Shown here: one piece after another, positions 9,803-18,460 of the stretch
How the letters are laid out: every line of letters starts with the position of its first letter
Position numbering within the stretch: position 1 is the stretch's first letter
NCBI RefSeq assembly: GCF_000423545.1
Contig: NZ_AUIE01000002.1
Location: 62,001-126,000 of the forward strand
Reading direction: 5' to 3'
DNA: 64,000 bases
Source: Metapseudomonas resinovorans DSM 21078
Lineage (GTDB): Bacteria; Pseudomonadota; Gammaproteobacteria; Pseudomonadales; Pseudomonadaceae
Made by a program: the position numbers and the translations under genes
Notes under the pieces: generated by a model
The model's input: only the letters and a program-made list of their open reading frames with translations
Told to the model about the DNA's origin: nothing
Database searches by the model: none

Positions 9803-10489
9803 ATGCTCAGGCAAAGCTTCCGCTCCGTGGTCACCACCTGGCTGACCGGCCTGCTGGCCCTGCTGCCGCTGGTGCTGACCCTGGCGCTGCTGGCCTGGCT
9901 GGTGAGCCTGCTGAACAAGCTGGTGGGGCCGTCCACGGTGATCGGCCAGCTCCTCGGTGCTCTCGGACAGCCTTTCGCCAGCAATCCGGTGCTGGCGTAT
10001 CTGGTCGGCACCCTGGTGCTGCTGGGCAGCCTCTATCCTCTGGGCCTGGCGGTGCAGCTCGGCCTGCGCCGGCCACTGGCCTGGCTGCTGGACATGACCC
10101 TGCGCCGGGCGCCGCTGGTGGGCAGCCTGTACAGCCTGGCCGACCGTTTCGTCGGCCTGCTGGATCGCAGCAAGAACGCCGATATCGCTGCCATGAGCCC
10201 GGTCTGGTGCTTCTTCGGCGGTGACGGTGCAGCCGTGCTGGCGCTGCGCCCAAGCTCGGAATCCTTCGAACTGGAAGGCCGCCAGTACTGCGCCGTGCTC
10301 GTGCCCACCGCGCCTATCCCGGTGGGCGGCGGGCTGATTTACGTCCCGGTGGAATGGGTGCGCCCGGCGGACATGGGTGTCGACGGACTGACGGGCATCT
10401 ACCTGTCCATGGGGCTCTCCCCGCCGCACCAGGCGGGGAAGCTTGCGAAGGAGCAGGCGGTGCTAACGGACGGCGACAAGGCCCCCTGA
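9803..10489 (+). CDS. DUF502 family membrane protein
   Basis: A 228-residue inner-membrane protein of the DUF502 family, whose function is not established. Two hydrophobic segments are visible at about 12-37 and 62-88, then a soluble domain with APLVGSLYSLADRFV and a Gly-rich turn at VPTAPIPVGGGLIYVP, both typical of the family. It starts 15 bases after the CYTH-CHAD gene and is probably co-transcribed with it. The C-terminus ends just before the composite repeat at 10499. Confidence 0.8.
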   Translation: MLRQSFRSVVTTWLTGLLALLPLVLTLALLAWLVSLLNKLVGPSTVIGQLLGALGQPFASNPVLAYLVGTLVLLGSLYPLGLAVQLGLRRPLAWLLDMTLRRAPLVGSLYSLADRFVGLLDRSKNADIAAMSPVWCFFGGDGAAVLALRPSSESFELEGRQYCAVLVPTAPIPVGGGLIYVPVEWVRPADMGVDGLTGIYLSMGLSPPHQAGKLAKEQAVLTDGDKAP

Positions 10490-10498
10490 GAACGCTTT

Positions 10499-11108
10499 TG
10501 TAGGGGCGAAATCATTGGCTATGTCTGCGTTAGCTGTTGCAACGTTGAGTACAGCCCTCTAGCCCGGCACCTCCAGGCCTCCGTGCCAATCCTCCCCCCT
10601 CATCCGAACGCGGCCCGCCCCGGCCCCTCTCCCTGAAGAGGAGAGGGGTGACTCGCGCCGGCGAGGCACGAACCATCCTGAAGCCCACACGGGCCTGACA
10701 CCGGGCAGACGAGGTGGGGCAGCGACTACGCCCCTTCAGGAGGCCGAGTGGAATCGTTGCGCAGGGGGAGGAGCGGCATGGATGCCGCAAGAGGCGTGTG
10801 GGGCCATGGATGGCCCCTCTCGCCGTGCCCCCGGAGCAACGATGGAGCGAGGGCACCCGACGAAGTCGGGCCGGATGGTGGGGCAAGCGTTTTTGGTTAC
10901 TTTTGCCGCGATTGGCAAAAGTGACTCGCCTGGGAAGGCGAAACCAGAAACATCCGCAGAACTCGGCAAGCAGCCTGGCTCAGGACGTTCTAGCAACACT
11001 TAACGCAGACATAGCCAAATCATTCGCCAAGCGAGCCGAAGGTTCGCCAATCAGGTAGAGCCTGATGGGTCAGCCGCGCCGCCCCTGGCGATTGAAATCG
11101 CCCCTACA
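10499..11108. repeat. 610-bp composite intergenic repeat (copy A)
   Basis: Fills the gap between two convergent genes. Outer ends: TGTAGGGGCGA at 10499-10509 and its reverse complement at 11098-11108. Inside these lies a perfect 18-bp inverted repeat, TTGGCTATGTCTGCGTTA at 10515-10532 and its complement at 11001-11018, extended by TGTTGC. The interior has a CCCCTCTCC/GGAGAGGGG palindrome near 10625-10647 and a segment near 10890-10960 with GGCAAAAGTGACTCGCC, which resembles sequence I recall as dispersed in pseudomonad intergenic regions. Several open frames cross it but none looks like a real protein. The 25-bp module at 11024-11048 is shared with copies B and C. Confidence 0.8.
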
Positions 11109-11580
11109 GCCCCTGTCCCACCGGCAAGCTGGTGGTCGACTTGATCTCCGACAGCGCCACGATGGAGTTCACCTCCTGGATCCCCGGCACCAGCGACAGC
11201 TTCTCGAAAAAGAAGCGCTCGTAGGCCTCGATGTCCCTGGTGACGATGCGCAGCATGAAATCCACCGCGCCCATCAGCACATGGCACTCCAGCACCTCGG
11301 GAAACTGGCGCATGGCCTCGGCGAACTCGGTGAGGTTGGAGCGGCCGTGGGCGTTGAGCTTCACCTGGGCGAAGATCTGCGCGTTGAGGCCGACCTTGCG
11401 GCGGTCCAGCAGGGTGACCTGGCAACGGATCACGCCCTCATCCTTCAGGCGCTGGATACGCCGCCAGCAGGGCGATTGGGACAGCCCCACCCGCTCGGCG
11501 ATCTCGGCGGTGGACAGGCTGGCATCCTCCTGCAGCAGGTCGAGAATGCGTTTGTCGTAGACATCCAGGGTGACGGACAT
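11104..11580 (-). CDS. Lrp/AsnC family transcriptional regulator
   Basis: A 158-residue Lrp-type regulator. The N-terminal helix-turn-helix (about 5-60) contains STAEIAERVGLSQSPCWRRI, very close to the Lrp consensus; the C-terminal effector-binding RAM domain (about 65-145) includes VLECHVLMGAVDFMLRIV. Such proteins form octamers and respond to amino acids. The gene is divergent from a small ACT-like gene across 126 AT-rich bases, an arrangement suggesting it controls that gene and itself. Its TAG stop (11104-11106) lies within the terminal repeat of the downstream 610-bp element, so the last residues may have been altered by that insertion. Confidence 0.92.
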   Translation of the reverse strand: MSVTLDVYDKRILDLLQEDASLSTAEIAERVGLSQSPCWRRIQRLKDEGVIRCQVTLLDRRKVGLNAQIFAQVKLNAHGRSNLTEFAEAMRQFPEVLECHVLMGAVDFMLRIVTRDIEAYERFFFEKLSLVPGIQEVNSIVALSEIKSTTSLPVGQGL

Positions 11581-11706
11581 AAAATTTCCCCGCTTTTCGA
11601 GTTACCCGGAAAGTTTATCCAAATATTCTACCTAACCACGCAATTCAGGCAGAAAAATCCCCATTCAGGCTGGAAAACTATCGGCATCCCCACCGAGGAA
11701 TCTTCC
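11581..11706. promoter_or_regulatory. Divergent AT-rich promoter region, possible Lrp target
   Basis: 126 bp between the Lrp-type regulator and the ACT-like gene. It is clearly more AT-rich than the surrounding DNA (for example AAAGTTTATCCAAATATTCT at 11611-11630), as expected for divergent promoters and for Lrp-type binding. No exact operator can be defined by eye. Confidence 0.45.
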
Positions 11707-12021
11707 ATGCTCAGCCTGCAGACCGCCCCCGCCCTCCGCGAAGACCACTGGCACCCGCGCACCGCCCAGCTCCACGCTGGCGAGATGCAGTTCGCCATCC
11801 TCGCCGAGGCGGAAGCCGACATCCTCGGTCGCCTGCTCGCCTTCTTCGCCCAGCTGCAGCTGGTGCCGCGCTGGCTGGAGGCCAATCAGTTGGGCGACAA
11901 CCTGCTGGTGCAACTGCGCCAACCAGGGCTGACGCCGCACCGGGCGGAAGTCATCGCGCAGAAAATGCGTTCGCTGGTCAGCGTGTTCTCGGTTGAGCTG
12001 GAACAGGCTTCCGTTCCTTGA
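11707..12021 (+). CDS. Small ACT-like protein beside Lrp
   Basis: A 104-residue hypothetical protein. The central part, FAILAEAEADILGRLLAFF, followed by LVPRWLEANQLGDNLLVQL and later VFSVELEQ, has the beta-alpha-beta-beta-alpha-beta rhythm of ACT regulatory domains and resembles small subunits such as IlvM. This is a visual inference, not a database match. No signal peptide or membrane segment. The start ATG at 11707 was chosen because it lies at the end of the intergenic region and the peptide upstream in this frame is antisense to the regulator. Divergent from the Lrp-family gene, which probably regulates it. Confidence 0.65.
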   Translation: MLSLQTAPALREDHWHPRTAQLHAGEMQFAILAEAEADILGRLLAFFAQLQLVPRWLEANQLGDNLLVQLRQPGLTPHRAEVIAQKMRSLVSVFSVELEQASVP

Positions 12022-12124
12022 TCCAGCGCTTAGCCGAATGCTGGCGAATCGGGCATGCTTGCCGTCCCGCGAGAAGAGCGATTGACTACTCTTCCAGACT
12101 GAGCAGCGTGACCGAGGAGCTTGC

Positions 12125-13909
12125 ATGTCCGCCTTTGCCTCACCCGCCCAGGACCGTTGGCTGGACCTCAACGACCTGATGCGCGAATTGGTGGCCCAGG
12201 GCCGCCTGAGCCAGGACCAGGCCGAGCACTGCCTGGCTATTCGCCGTAGCGCGGTGAACAACCAACAGCACCCCCTGGAGTTTCTCGCCGCGCAGCAGGT
12301 GGACGACCTCAAGCGCCCCGGCAAGAAGCTCGACCTGGAGACCCTCAGCCACTGGCTGGCCGAGCACGCCGGCCAGCCCTACCTGCGCATCGACCCGCTG
12401 AAGATCGACGTCGCCGCCATCACCCCGCTGATGTCCTACGCCTTCGCCCAGCGCCACAAGATCCTCGCTGTGGCCGTCGACAGCGAAGCGGTGACCATCG
12501 CCAGCGCGCAGCCCTTCGTACAGAGCTGGGAAAGCAACCTTACCCACGTGCTCAAGCGCCCGATCAAGCGGGTGGTGGCCAACCCGATCGACATCCAGAA
12601 ATTCACCCTGGAGTTCTACCGCCTGGCCAAGTCGGTCAGCGGCGCCAGCGCCGTGGACCAGAAGACCAGCGGCGTCGGCAATTTCGAGCAGCTATTGAAG
12701 ATCGGCGCCAGCGACCAGGAGCCGGACGCCAACGACGCGCACATCGTCAACATCGTCGACTGGCTGTTCCAGTACGCCTACCAGCAACGCGCCAGCGACA
12801 TCCACATCGAGCCGCGCCGCGAACAGGGCACGGTGCGTTTCCGCATCGACGGCGTGCTGCATACCGTCTACCAGTTCCCGCCCCAGGTCACCATGGCGGT
12901 AGTTAGCCGCCTGAAGAGCCTCGGGCGGATGAACGTGGCGGAGAAGCGCAAACCCCAGGACGGCCGGGTCAAGACCAAGACCCCGGACGGCGGCGAAGTG
13001 GAGCTGCGCCTGTCTACGCTGCCCACCGCTTTCGGCGAAAAGATGGTGATGCGGATCTTCGACCCCGAGGTGCTGCTGAAGAGCTTCGATCAGCTCGGTT
13101 TCTCCCAGGACGACCTGCGCCGCTGGCAGAGCATGACCAACCAGCCCAACGGCATCATCCTGGTCACCGGCCCCACCGGCTCGGGCAAGACCACCACGCT
13201 CTACACCACGCTCAAGCAACTGGCCACCAGCGAGGTGAACGTCTGCACCATCGAAGATCCCATCGAGATGATCGAGGGCGCCTTCAACCAGATGCAGGTG
13301 CAGCACAACATCGACCTGACCTTCGCCAGTGGCGTACGAGCGCTGATGCGGCAGGACCCCGACATCATCATGGTCGGCGAGATCCGTGATCTGGAAACCG
13401 CCGAGATGGCCATCCAAGCGGCGCTGACCGGCCACCTGGTGCTTTCCACCCTGCACACCAACGACGCACCCAGCGCCATCACCCGCCTGCTGGAGCTGGG
13501 TGTGCCCTACTACCTGCTGCGCGCCACCCTGCTCGGGGTCATGGCCCAGCGCCTGGTACGTACCCTCTGCCCGCATTGCAAGGCGCCGATGGCGCTCGCC
13601 GAGGACGACTGGAACAACCTGACCAAACCCTGGAGCGCACCGCTGCCCACCGGCGCCCATCGCGCTGTCGGTTGCCTGGAATGCCGCGATACCGGCTACC
13701 GTGGCCGCGCCGGGGTATACGAAATCATGCTGCTGTCCGATGCCGTCAAGCCGCTGATCACCGCCGACACCGACCTCATCGCCCTGCGCCGTGCCGCGTT
13801 CAAGGAAGGCATGCGCAGCCTGCGCCTGTCTGGCGCGCAGAAGGTCGCCTCAGGCCTGACGACCATCGAAGAAGTGCTGCGGGTCACGCCACAAAGCGAG
13901 CAGAAATGA
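12125..13909 (+). CDS. Stand-alone GspE/PilB-type secretion ATPase
   Basis: A 594-residue hexameric ATPase of the type II secretion / type IV pilus family. The N-terminal MshEN/T2SSE_N region covers about 1-190. Walker A is [10 protein letters not shown] at about 349-358, followed by the Asp and His boxes and Walker B in [12 protein letters not shown] at about 411-422. A four-cysteine zinc site is formed by CPHC (about 481) and CLEC (about 517). No other pilus or secretion gene is nearby, so its partner machinery must be elsewhere or it has another role. The SPFH gene follows after 70 bases. Confidence 0.9.
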   Translation: MSAFASPAQDRWLDLNDLMRELVAQGRLSQDQAEHCLAIRRSAVNNQQHPLEFLAAQQVDDLKRPGKKLDLETLSHWLAEHAGQPYLRIDPLKIDVAAITPLMSYAFAQRHKILAVAVDSEAVTIASAQPFVQSWESNLTHVLKRPIKRVVANPIDIQKFTLEFYRLAKSVSGASAVDQKTSGVGNFEQLLKIGASDQEPDANDAHIVNIVDWLFQYAYQQRASDIHIEPRREQGTVRFRIDGVLHTVYQFPPQVTMAVVSRLKSLGRMNVAEKRKPQDGRVKTKTPDGGEVELRLSTLPTAFGEKMVMRIFDPEVLLKSFDQLGFSQDDLRRWQSMTNQPNGIILVTGPTGSGKTTTLYTTLKQLATSEVNVCTIEDPIEMIEGAFNQMQVQHNIDLTFASGVRALMRQDPDIIMVGEIRDLETAEMAIQAALTGHLVLSTLHTNDAPSAITRLLELGVPYYLLRATLLGVMAQRLVRTLCPHCKAPMALAEDDWNNLTKPWSAPLPTGAHRAVGCLECRDTGYRGRAGVYEIMLLSDAVKPLITADTDLIALRRAAFKEGMRSLRLSGAQKVASGLTTIEEVLRVTPQSEQK

Positions 13910-13979
13910 AATCCTTGTCGGCTTGGGGCGGAGGGGCCCCGACCAACAAGAATCACAGCCAGAAAACGGAGCTTTCCCC

Positions 13980-14900
13980 ATGGAAATCGGCAGTGTCGTC
14001 ATTCTCTTCGTCGTCCTTGCGATCGCAATCGTGTTCATGGGTTTCAAGGTCGTGCCACAAGGCTTCGAGTGGACCGTGGAGCGCTTTGGCCGCTACACCA
14101 ATACCCTGAAACCGGGCCTCAACATCATCGTGCCGGTGATGGATCGCATCGGCCGCAAGCTCAGCGTGATGGAAAGCGTGCTGGACATCCCGCCGCAGGA
14201 AGCCATCAGCGCCGACAACGCTATCGTCACCATCGACGCCGTGTGCTTCTTCCAGGTGGTCAACGCCGCCCAGGCCGCCTACGAGGTCAACGACCTGGAG
14301 CACGCCATCCGCAACCTGGTGATGACCAACATCCGCACCGTGCTCGGCTCCATGGAGCTGGATGCCATGCTCAGCCAGCGCGACTCGATCAACGAGCGCC
14401 TGCTGCGCACCGTGGATGAAGCCACCGCGCCCTGGGGCATCAAGGTCACCCGCATCGAGATCAAGGACATCACCCCGCCGGCGGACCTGGTGGAAGCCAT
14501 GGCCAGCCAGATGAAGGCCGAGCGCCTCAAGCGCGCGCAGATCCTCGAAGCCGAAGGCCGTCGCCAGGCGGAAATCCTCACCGCCGAAGGCGAAAAGCAG
14601 GCGCAGATTCTCAAGGCCGAAGGCCAGCGCGCCGCCGCCTTCCTCGAAGCCGAGGCCCGTGAACGGGGCGCCCAGGCTGAAGCCGAAGCGACGCGCATGG
14701 TGTCCGACGCCATTGCCCAGGGCAGCGTGCAGGCGGTGAACTACTTCGTCGCGCAGAAATACATCGAGGCGCTGGGCAACCTGGCCAGTGCCAACAACAG
14801 CAAAGTGGTGCTGATGCCGTTGGAAGCCAGCCAAGTGATCGGCGCCGTGGGCGGTATTGGCGAAATCGTCCGCGCCACCTTCGACAGCAAGAAGGGCTGA
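13980..14900 (+). CDS. qmcA: SPFH/band 7 (stomatin-like) membrane protein
   Basis: A 306-residue member of the prohibitin/stomatin family, of the QmcA (YbbK) type. One N-terminal membrane segment (about 4-23) is followed by the SPFH domain (about 24-190, starting [21 protein letters not shown]) and a charged Ala/Glu-rich coiled coil (about 185-255) that drives oligomerisation. These proteins organise membrane microdomains and often work with NfeD partners; the NfeD-like gene here starts 4 bases downstream, supporting a functional pair. The ATG at 13980 places the membrane helix at the N-terminus; an upstream start at 13923 would add 19 polar residues. Confidence 0.92.
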   Translation: MEIGSVVILFVVLAIAIVFMGFKVVPQGFEWTVERFGRYTNTLKPGLNIIVPVMDRIGRKLSVMESVLDIPPQEAISADNAIVTIDAVCFFQVVNAAQAAYEVNDLEHAIRNLVMTNIRTVLGSMELDAMLSQRDSINERLLRTVDEATAPWGIKVTRIEIKDITPPADLVEAMASQMKAERLKRAQILEAEGRRQAEILTAEGEKQAQILKAEGQRAAAFLEAEARERGAQAEAEATRMVSDAIAQGSVQAVNYFVAQKYIEALGNLASANNSKVVLMPLEASQVIGAVGGIGEIVRATFDSKKG

Positions 14901-14904
14901 GCCG

Positions 14905-15351
14905 ATGTGGAACTACCTCCAGCACCTGACCTACTGGGACTGGCTGGCCCTGGGCACCCTGCTCCTGATCCTCGAAGTCTTCGGCGCCGGCGGCTACCTG
15001 CTGTGGGTAGGCGTGGCGGCTGCCAGCGTCGGCGTACTCACATTCATCGTCCCGGAGCTGCACTGGGCCATCCAGTTTCTGCTCTTCGGCGTGCTTTCGA
15101 TCGTCACCGCGGTGTACTGGTGGCAGCGCCAGCGCAGCGCCGCCAAACCCTCCGCGCAGCCCGGCCTGAACCAGCGCGGACAGGAGTTCATTGGCCGCGA
15201 GTTCGCCCTGCATGAAGCTATCAGCGGTGGACGGGGCAAGATCCGCGCCGGCGATTCCGTCTGGCTGGTGGTCGGCCCCGACCTGCCCGCCGGTAGCCAG
15301 GTGCGGGTCATCGGCCAGGACGGCGTGCTGCTCAAGGTTGAGCCGGCCTGA
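14905..15351 (+). CDS. NfeD-like membrane protein
   Basis: A 148-residue short NfeD protein (YbbJ type). The N-terminal half has closely spaced hydrophobic segments at about 10-75, and the C-terminal part (about 85-148) is a beta-rich OB-fold with GQEFIGREFALHEAISGG and GSQVRVIGQDGVLLKVEP. Such proteins pair with SPFH proteins at the membrane, and the partner gene ends 4 bases upstream. The start ATG at 14905 was chosen for that spacing. Function beyond membrane quality control is not settled for the family. Confidence 0.9.
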   Translation: MWNYLQHLTYWDWLALGTLLLILEVFGAGGYLLWVGVAAASVGVLTFIVPELHWAIQFLLFGVLSIVTAVYWWQRQRSAAKPSAQPGLNQRGQEFIGREFALHEAISGGRGKIRAGDSVWLVVGPDLPAGSQVRVIGQDGVLLKVEPA

Positions 15352-15496
15352 CGCCCAGCGGGCAGACCGCCTGGTTTGGGTAGGGGTGAGGTAAGCATCC
15401 ACGGGCGCATCATCAGACAGCCTTGACGGCCTCCGGGGCATTCACGGAACCTGCACGCCACCGTGAAGCACGCTTGCCAGTACAGCGGACGTCTGC

Positions 15497-17803
15497 ATGT
15501 CGAAGCACCACCAGATTCCCCCGCGCCGGCCTGTCCGGCGCCCCGTCTACCCGGTCCTCGCGGGCCTGCTGCTATTGATCGGCCTGGCTGTCTGGTTGTT
15601 CGTCAAAGGAGGAAGCGACGCCCTGCCGGGCAAGGCGCCGTCCCAGGCCAGCGGCCAGCCGGCCAGCATGGTCGAAGAAGCGCAATGCGCCGGCTGCCAC
15701 ACCCAGCAGGCCCGTGACTGGCAAGGCAGCCACCATCGGCTGGCGATGCAGGCAGCCAACGACGCCAGCGTTCAAGGCGACTTCAACGATTCGACCTTCC
15801 AGAGCGATCAGGAAACCACCCGGTTCTTCCGCAAGGACGGTGGCTTCTGGGTCAATTCCCCCGGCGCGGATGGCAAGCCGGCGGATTTCCGCGTCGCCTA
15901 TACCTTCGGCGTTGCGCCGCTGCAGCAGTACCTGGTCGACGCCCCCGGCGGTCGCCTGCAAGCCCTGGACGTGGCCTGGGACGTGGAACAGCGCACCTGG
16001 TTCAAGCTGCAGCCGGGCCAGGGCGTGGCGGCAAGGAATCCGCAGCACTGGAGCCGTCCGCAGCAGAACGCCAACGTCCTCTGCGTGGAATGTCACACCA
16101 CCGGCTACCAGCGCAATTACGACCCGGCCAGCGACCGCTACGCCAGCCGCTGGAGCAGCCTCGGCGTTGGCTGCCAGGCCTGCCACGGCCCGGCGTCCCG
16201 GCACCTCGACTGGGCAACGAAGACGCTCAAGGCGGCCAACGCCGGATTCGATGTCGACCTGACCCGGGCGGACCGGATCAAGTCGGTGGAAACCTGCGCC
16301 CGCTGCCATTCCCGTCGCGTGCCCCTGGATGACGGCTATCACCACGACAAGCGCTTGATGGACGACTATCTGCCCAGCGCGCTGACCCGTGAACTCTTCG
16401 AGCTGGACGGCAAGATCAAGGACGAGGTGTACGAATACGCCGCCTTCGCCCAGAGCCGGATGTTCGCCAAAGGATTGCGTTGCAGCACCTGCCATGATCC
16501 CCACAGCACAGCGCTCAAGGTGCCGGGCAACGGCCTCTGCCTGCAATGCCACAACCCGTCGGGCAAGGCCGGGATCGAGGGCATCGACGGCAAGGGCCTG
16601 AAGGCGAAGAACTACGACAGCCCCGAGCATCACCACCACACCCAGGGCGAGGCAGGCTCGCAGTGCGTGGATTGCCACATGCCGGGCAAGCTGTTCCTGG
16701 GCAACGACTACCGCCACGACCACGGCTTCACCCTGCCCAACCCGGCCCGCGCCCTGCGTCTGGGCACCACGGATGCCTGCCTGGGTTGCCACCGCGACCA
16801 GCCGGGCGACACGGTCGCCGAGCAGTTCCGCCTCTGGTACGGCGAAGGCAAGGTCAACGCGACGCGCTACGACGAGAGCCTGTGGCTGATCCGCAATGGC
16901 CGACCAGGTGCCTCGCGGGCGCTTTACCAGCAACTGGAATCCCGCGAACTGCCGGCCATTCGCCGCGCCACCCTGCTCGCCGAGCTGCCCAGCTACCCCA
17001 GCGAACGCGCCCTCAAGGCTGCCGCCCGTGACCTGCCCCATCCGGCACCACAGGTGCGCGAGGCCGCAGTCAGGGCAGTGGGCGCCCTGGTGCCGCCGGA
17101 GCAGCGCCGCAACCTGCTGGCCCCCCTGCTGAATGACCCGGTGCGCGCGGTGCGCATCGCCGCCGCCCGCGAGCTGCTGGGCATGCGCGCAACGGGCCTG
17201 GGCAATTACGAGAAGAGCTGGAGCAAGGCCATTGCCGAGTACGAAGCGGCACAGCTCAGCCTGCAGGATCGCGCTGAGGCGAATCTGAACCTGGCGCTGC
17301 TGTACCAGGCCGACGGCCGCGCCGACCAGGTGGAGTCGCGCCTGCGCACCGCGCTGCAGCGCGACCCGGCCTACCTGCCGGCCCTGGTAGTCCTGGTGCA
17401 ATGGCTGGACGGCAACTTCCGCTGGGAAGAAGGCCGCGCCCTGCTCGAGCAGGCCATCCGGGAGCATCCGCAATCGGCACTGCTGCAGCACGCCAACGGC
17501 CTGTTGCTGCTTCGCAAAGGCGATCTGCCCGCCGCCCTCAAAGCCTTCGCCGAGGCGGTCCGGCTGGAGCCGAAGAGCGTTGCGTACGACTACGCCTACG
17601 CGGTAGCCCTGCACGACAGCGGCCAATTGGAAGCCGCCGGCCACCGCCTGGAGGAGCTGCTGGAGCGCGACCCCGCCAACCGCGAGGCACGCCTGGCGCT
17701 GATCAATTACTGGCGCGAAGCCGGGCAGATCCAGAAAGTCCAGGCGCTGCTGGCGGAACTGGAACAGCAGAACCCCGACGACCCCGCATTGCGTCGGGAA
17801 TGA
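15497..17803 (+). CDS. Octaheme c-type cytochrome with HEAT and TPR repeats
   Basis: A 768-residue protein anchored or exported by an N-terminal hydrophobic helix (about 19-36). The first 440 residues have eight CxxCH heme sites: Cys64, 196, 226, 267, 329, 348, 390 and 428. Many extra histidines (for example HHHHTQGE near 378) could be distal ligands. HEAT-like repeats follow at about 480-565, then TPR repeats at about 590-765. The heme part resembles the cytochrome c554 / multiheme nitrite reductase-like superfamily, but no specific reaction can be assigned. Location should be periplasmic. It has no maturation or electron-transfer partner nearby. From memory this gene is absent at the same place in P. 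aeruginosa. Confidence 0.88.
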   Translation: MSKHHQIPPRRPVRRPVYPVLAGLLLLIGLAVWLFVKGGSDALPGKAPSQASGQPASMVEEAQCAGCHTQQARDWQGSHHRLAMQAANDASVQGDFNDSTFQSDQETTRFFRKDGGFWVNSPGADGKPADFRVAYTFGVAPLQQYLVDAPGGRLQALDVAWDVEQRTWFKLQPGQGVAARNPQHWSRPQQNANVLCVECHTTGYQRNYDPASDRYASRWSSLGVGCQACHGPASRHLDWATKTLKAANAGFDVDLTRADRIKSVETCARCHSRRVPLDDGYHHDKRLMDDYLPSALTRELFELDGKIKDEVYEYAAFAQSRMFAKGLRCSTCHDPHSTALKVPGNGLCLQCHNPSGKAGIEGIDGKGLKAKNYDSPEHHHHTQGEAGSQCVDCHMPGKLFLGNDYRHDHGFTLPNPARALRLGTTDACLGCHRDQPGDTVAEQFRLWYGEGKVNATRYDESLWLIRNGRPGASRALYQQLESRELPAIRRATLLAELPSYPSERALKAAARDLPHPAPQVREAAVRAVGALVPPEQRRNLLAPLLNDPVRAVRIAAARELLGMRATGLGNYEKSWSKAIAEYEAAQLSLQDRAEANLNLALLYQADGRADQVESRLRTALQRDPAYLPALVVLVQWLDGNFRWEEGRALLEQAIREHPQSALLQHANGLLLLRKGDLPAALKAFAEAVRLEPKSVAYDYAYAVALHDSGQLEAAGHRLEELLERDPANREARLALINYWREAGQIQKVQALLAELEQQNPDDPALRRE

Positions 17804-17906
17804 TCCGGCCTGGCGAGACACCATGACCGGCCGGCAGCCAGGTTGAACTCCGCAAAAGGCGGCCGAATCTGATGGTTCAGGTCCACCCGCAATCGGAGTA
17901 ACCGCC

Positions 17907-18215
17907 ATGCGCACTCGCCTGTATGCCGCCGCTCTCGCCCTGATCGCCCTGCCCGTGGGGTCGGCCATGGCCGACAGTGACTTCTGGCGCGACGTCATTT
18001 CGTCCGGCGCCACCACCGCCTCCACCTACCTGACCTTCAAGGACGACAAACTGATAGTCGCGGCCCGCGACGACGCGAGCAGCTTCGTCGCCAGCGGCGG
18101 CGAGATTCGTGGCCCGTACCTGGAGGCCGCGCTGCAGCGCATCCGCAGCGAGCACCCGGACCTGAAAGCCAGTGACGGCGAGCTGGCCAGCGCGATTCTT
18201 GCCGCCGAAGAGTGA
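17907..18215 (+). CDS. DUF2388 small secreted protein
   Basis: A 102-residue protein with a clear signal peptide, MRTRLYAAALALIALPVGS followed by AMA, giving a mature protein of about 80 residues. The mature part begins DSDFWRDVISSGATTASTYLTF and matches what I recall of DUF2388, a family largely confined to Pseudomonas and of unknown function. Small proteins of this family occur at the corresponding place upstream of gcvP in P. aeruginosa (memory). It is probably periplasmic. It follows the cytochrome gene by 103 bp and converges on gcvP. Confidence 0.75.
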   Translation: MRTRLYAAALALIALPVGSAMADSDFWRDVISSGATTASTYLTFKDDKLIVAARDDASSFVASGGEIRGPYLEAALQRIRSEHPDLKASDGELASAILAAEE

Positions 18216-18271
18216 GCCCCCAACGCCGTCGCGTATCGCCCAGCCATGCGCGGCGGGCGTTTTCTCCGGAC

Positions 18272-18302
18272 AAAAAAAGAGCCCCGCCATGCAGAGGGGC
18301 TC
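18272..18302 (-). terminator. Rho-independent terminator downstream of gcvP
   Basis: Read on the minus strand, GAGCCCC and GGGGCTC (18296-18302 and 18279-18285) form a 7-bp stem with a 10-base loop, followed by a run of seven U. It lies about 160 bases past the gcvP stop and would end a structured 3' untranslated region. Confidence 0.85.
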
Positions 18303-18460
18303 AGGGGTTGCTACCCACACCGGTAGCACATGATGAACACGTCCCACGCCGACGAGAGTCCACATGGGCGGAGTGCGGGGCACACCTTGACGCCCGTCCC
18401 GGGTCAGGTCAACGCCATGGGCGAGACTTCAGAAAAAGCCGACACAGCCCGGGAACTTGC
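18303..18460 (-). other. Structured 3' UTR of gcvP, possible sRNA
   Basis: 158 bases between the gcvP stop and its terminator with no credible open frame. On the minus strand there is a perfect 7-bp hairpin, TGCTACC/GGTAGCA (18322-18328 with 18309-18315), and a TTGAC/GTCAA stem enclosing CCCGGGACGGG near 18390-18415. An unusually long structured tail ending in a strong terminator could be processed into a regulatory RNA; this is speculative. Confidence 0.3.

Noticed and set aside
10714-11058. Open frames inside the 610-bp repeat
   Set aside because: Several overlapping frames on both strands, no good ribosome site, and sequence of a kind often mis-annotated from dispersed repeats.
13906-14109. 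Short frame starting at the ATGA after the GspE-type gene
   Set aside because: It runs out of frame through the SPFH gene with Ser/Arg-rich sequence; the SPFH frame has its own start at 13980.
15572-18025. 817-codon frame antisense to the octaheme cytochrome
   Set aside because: Mirror of codon bias; no domain is recognisable, and the sense frame has eight intact heme motifs.
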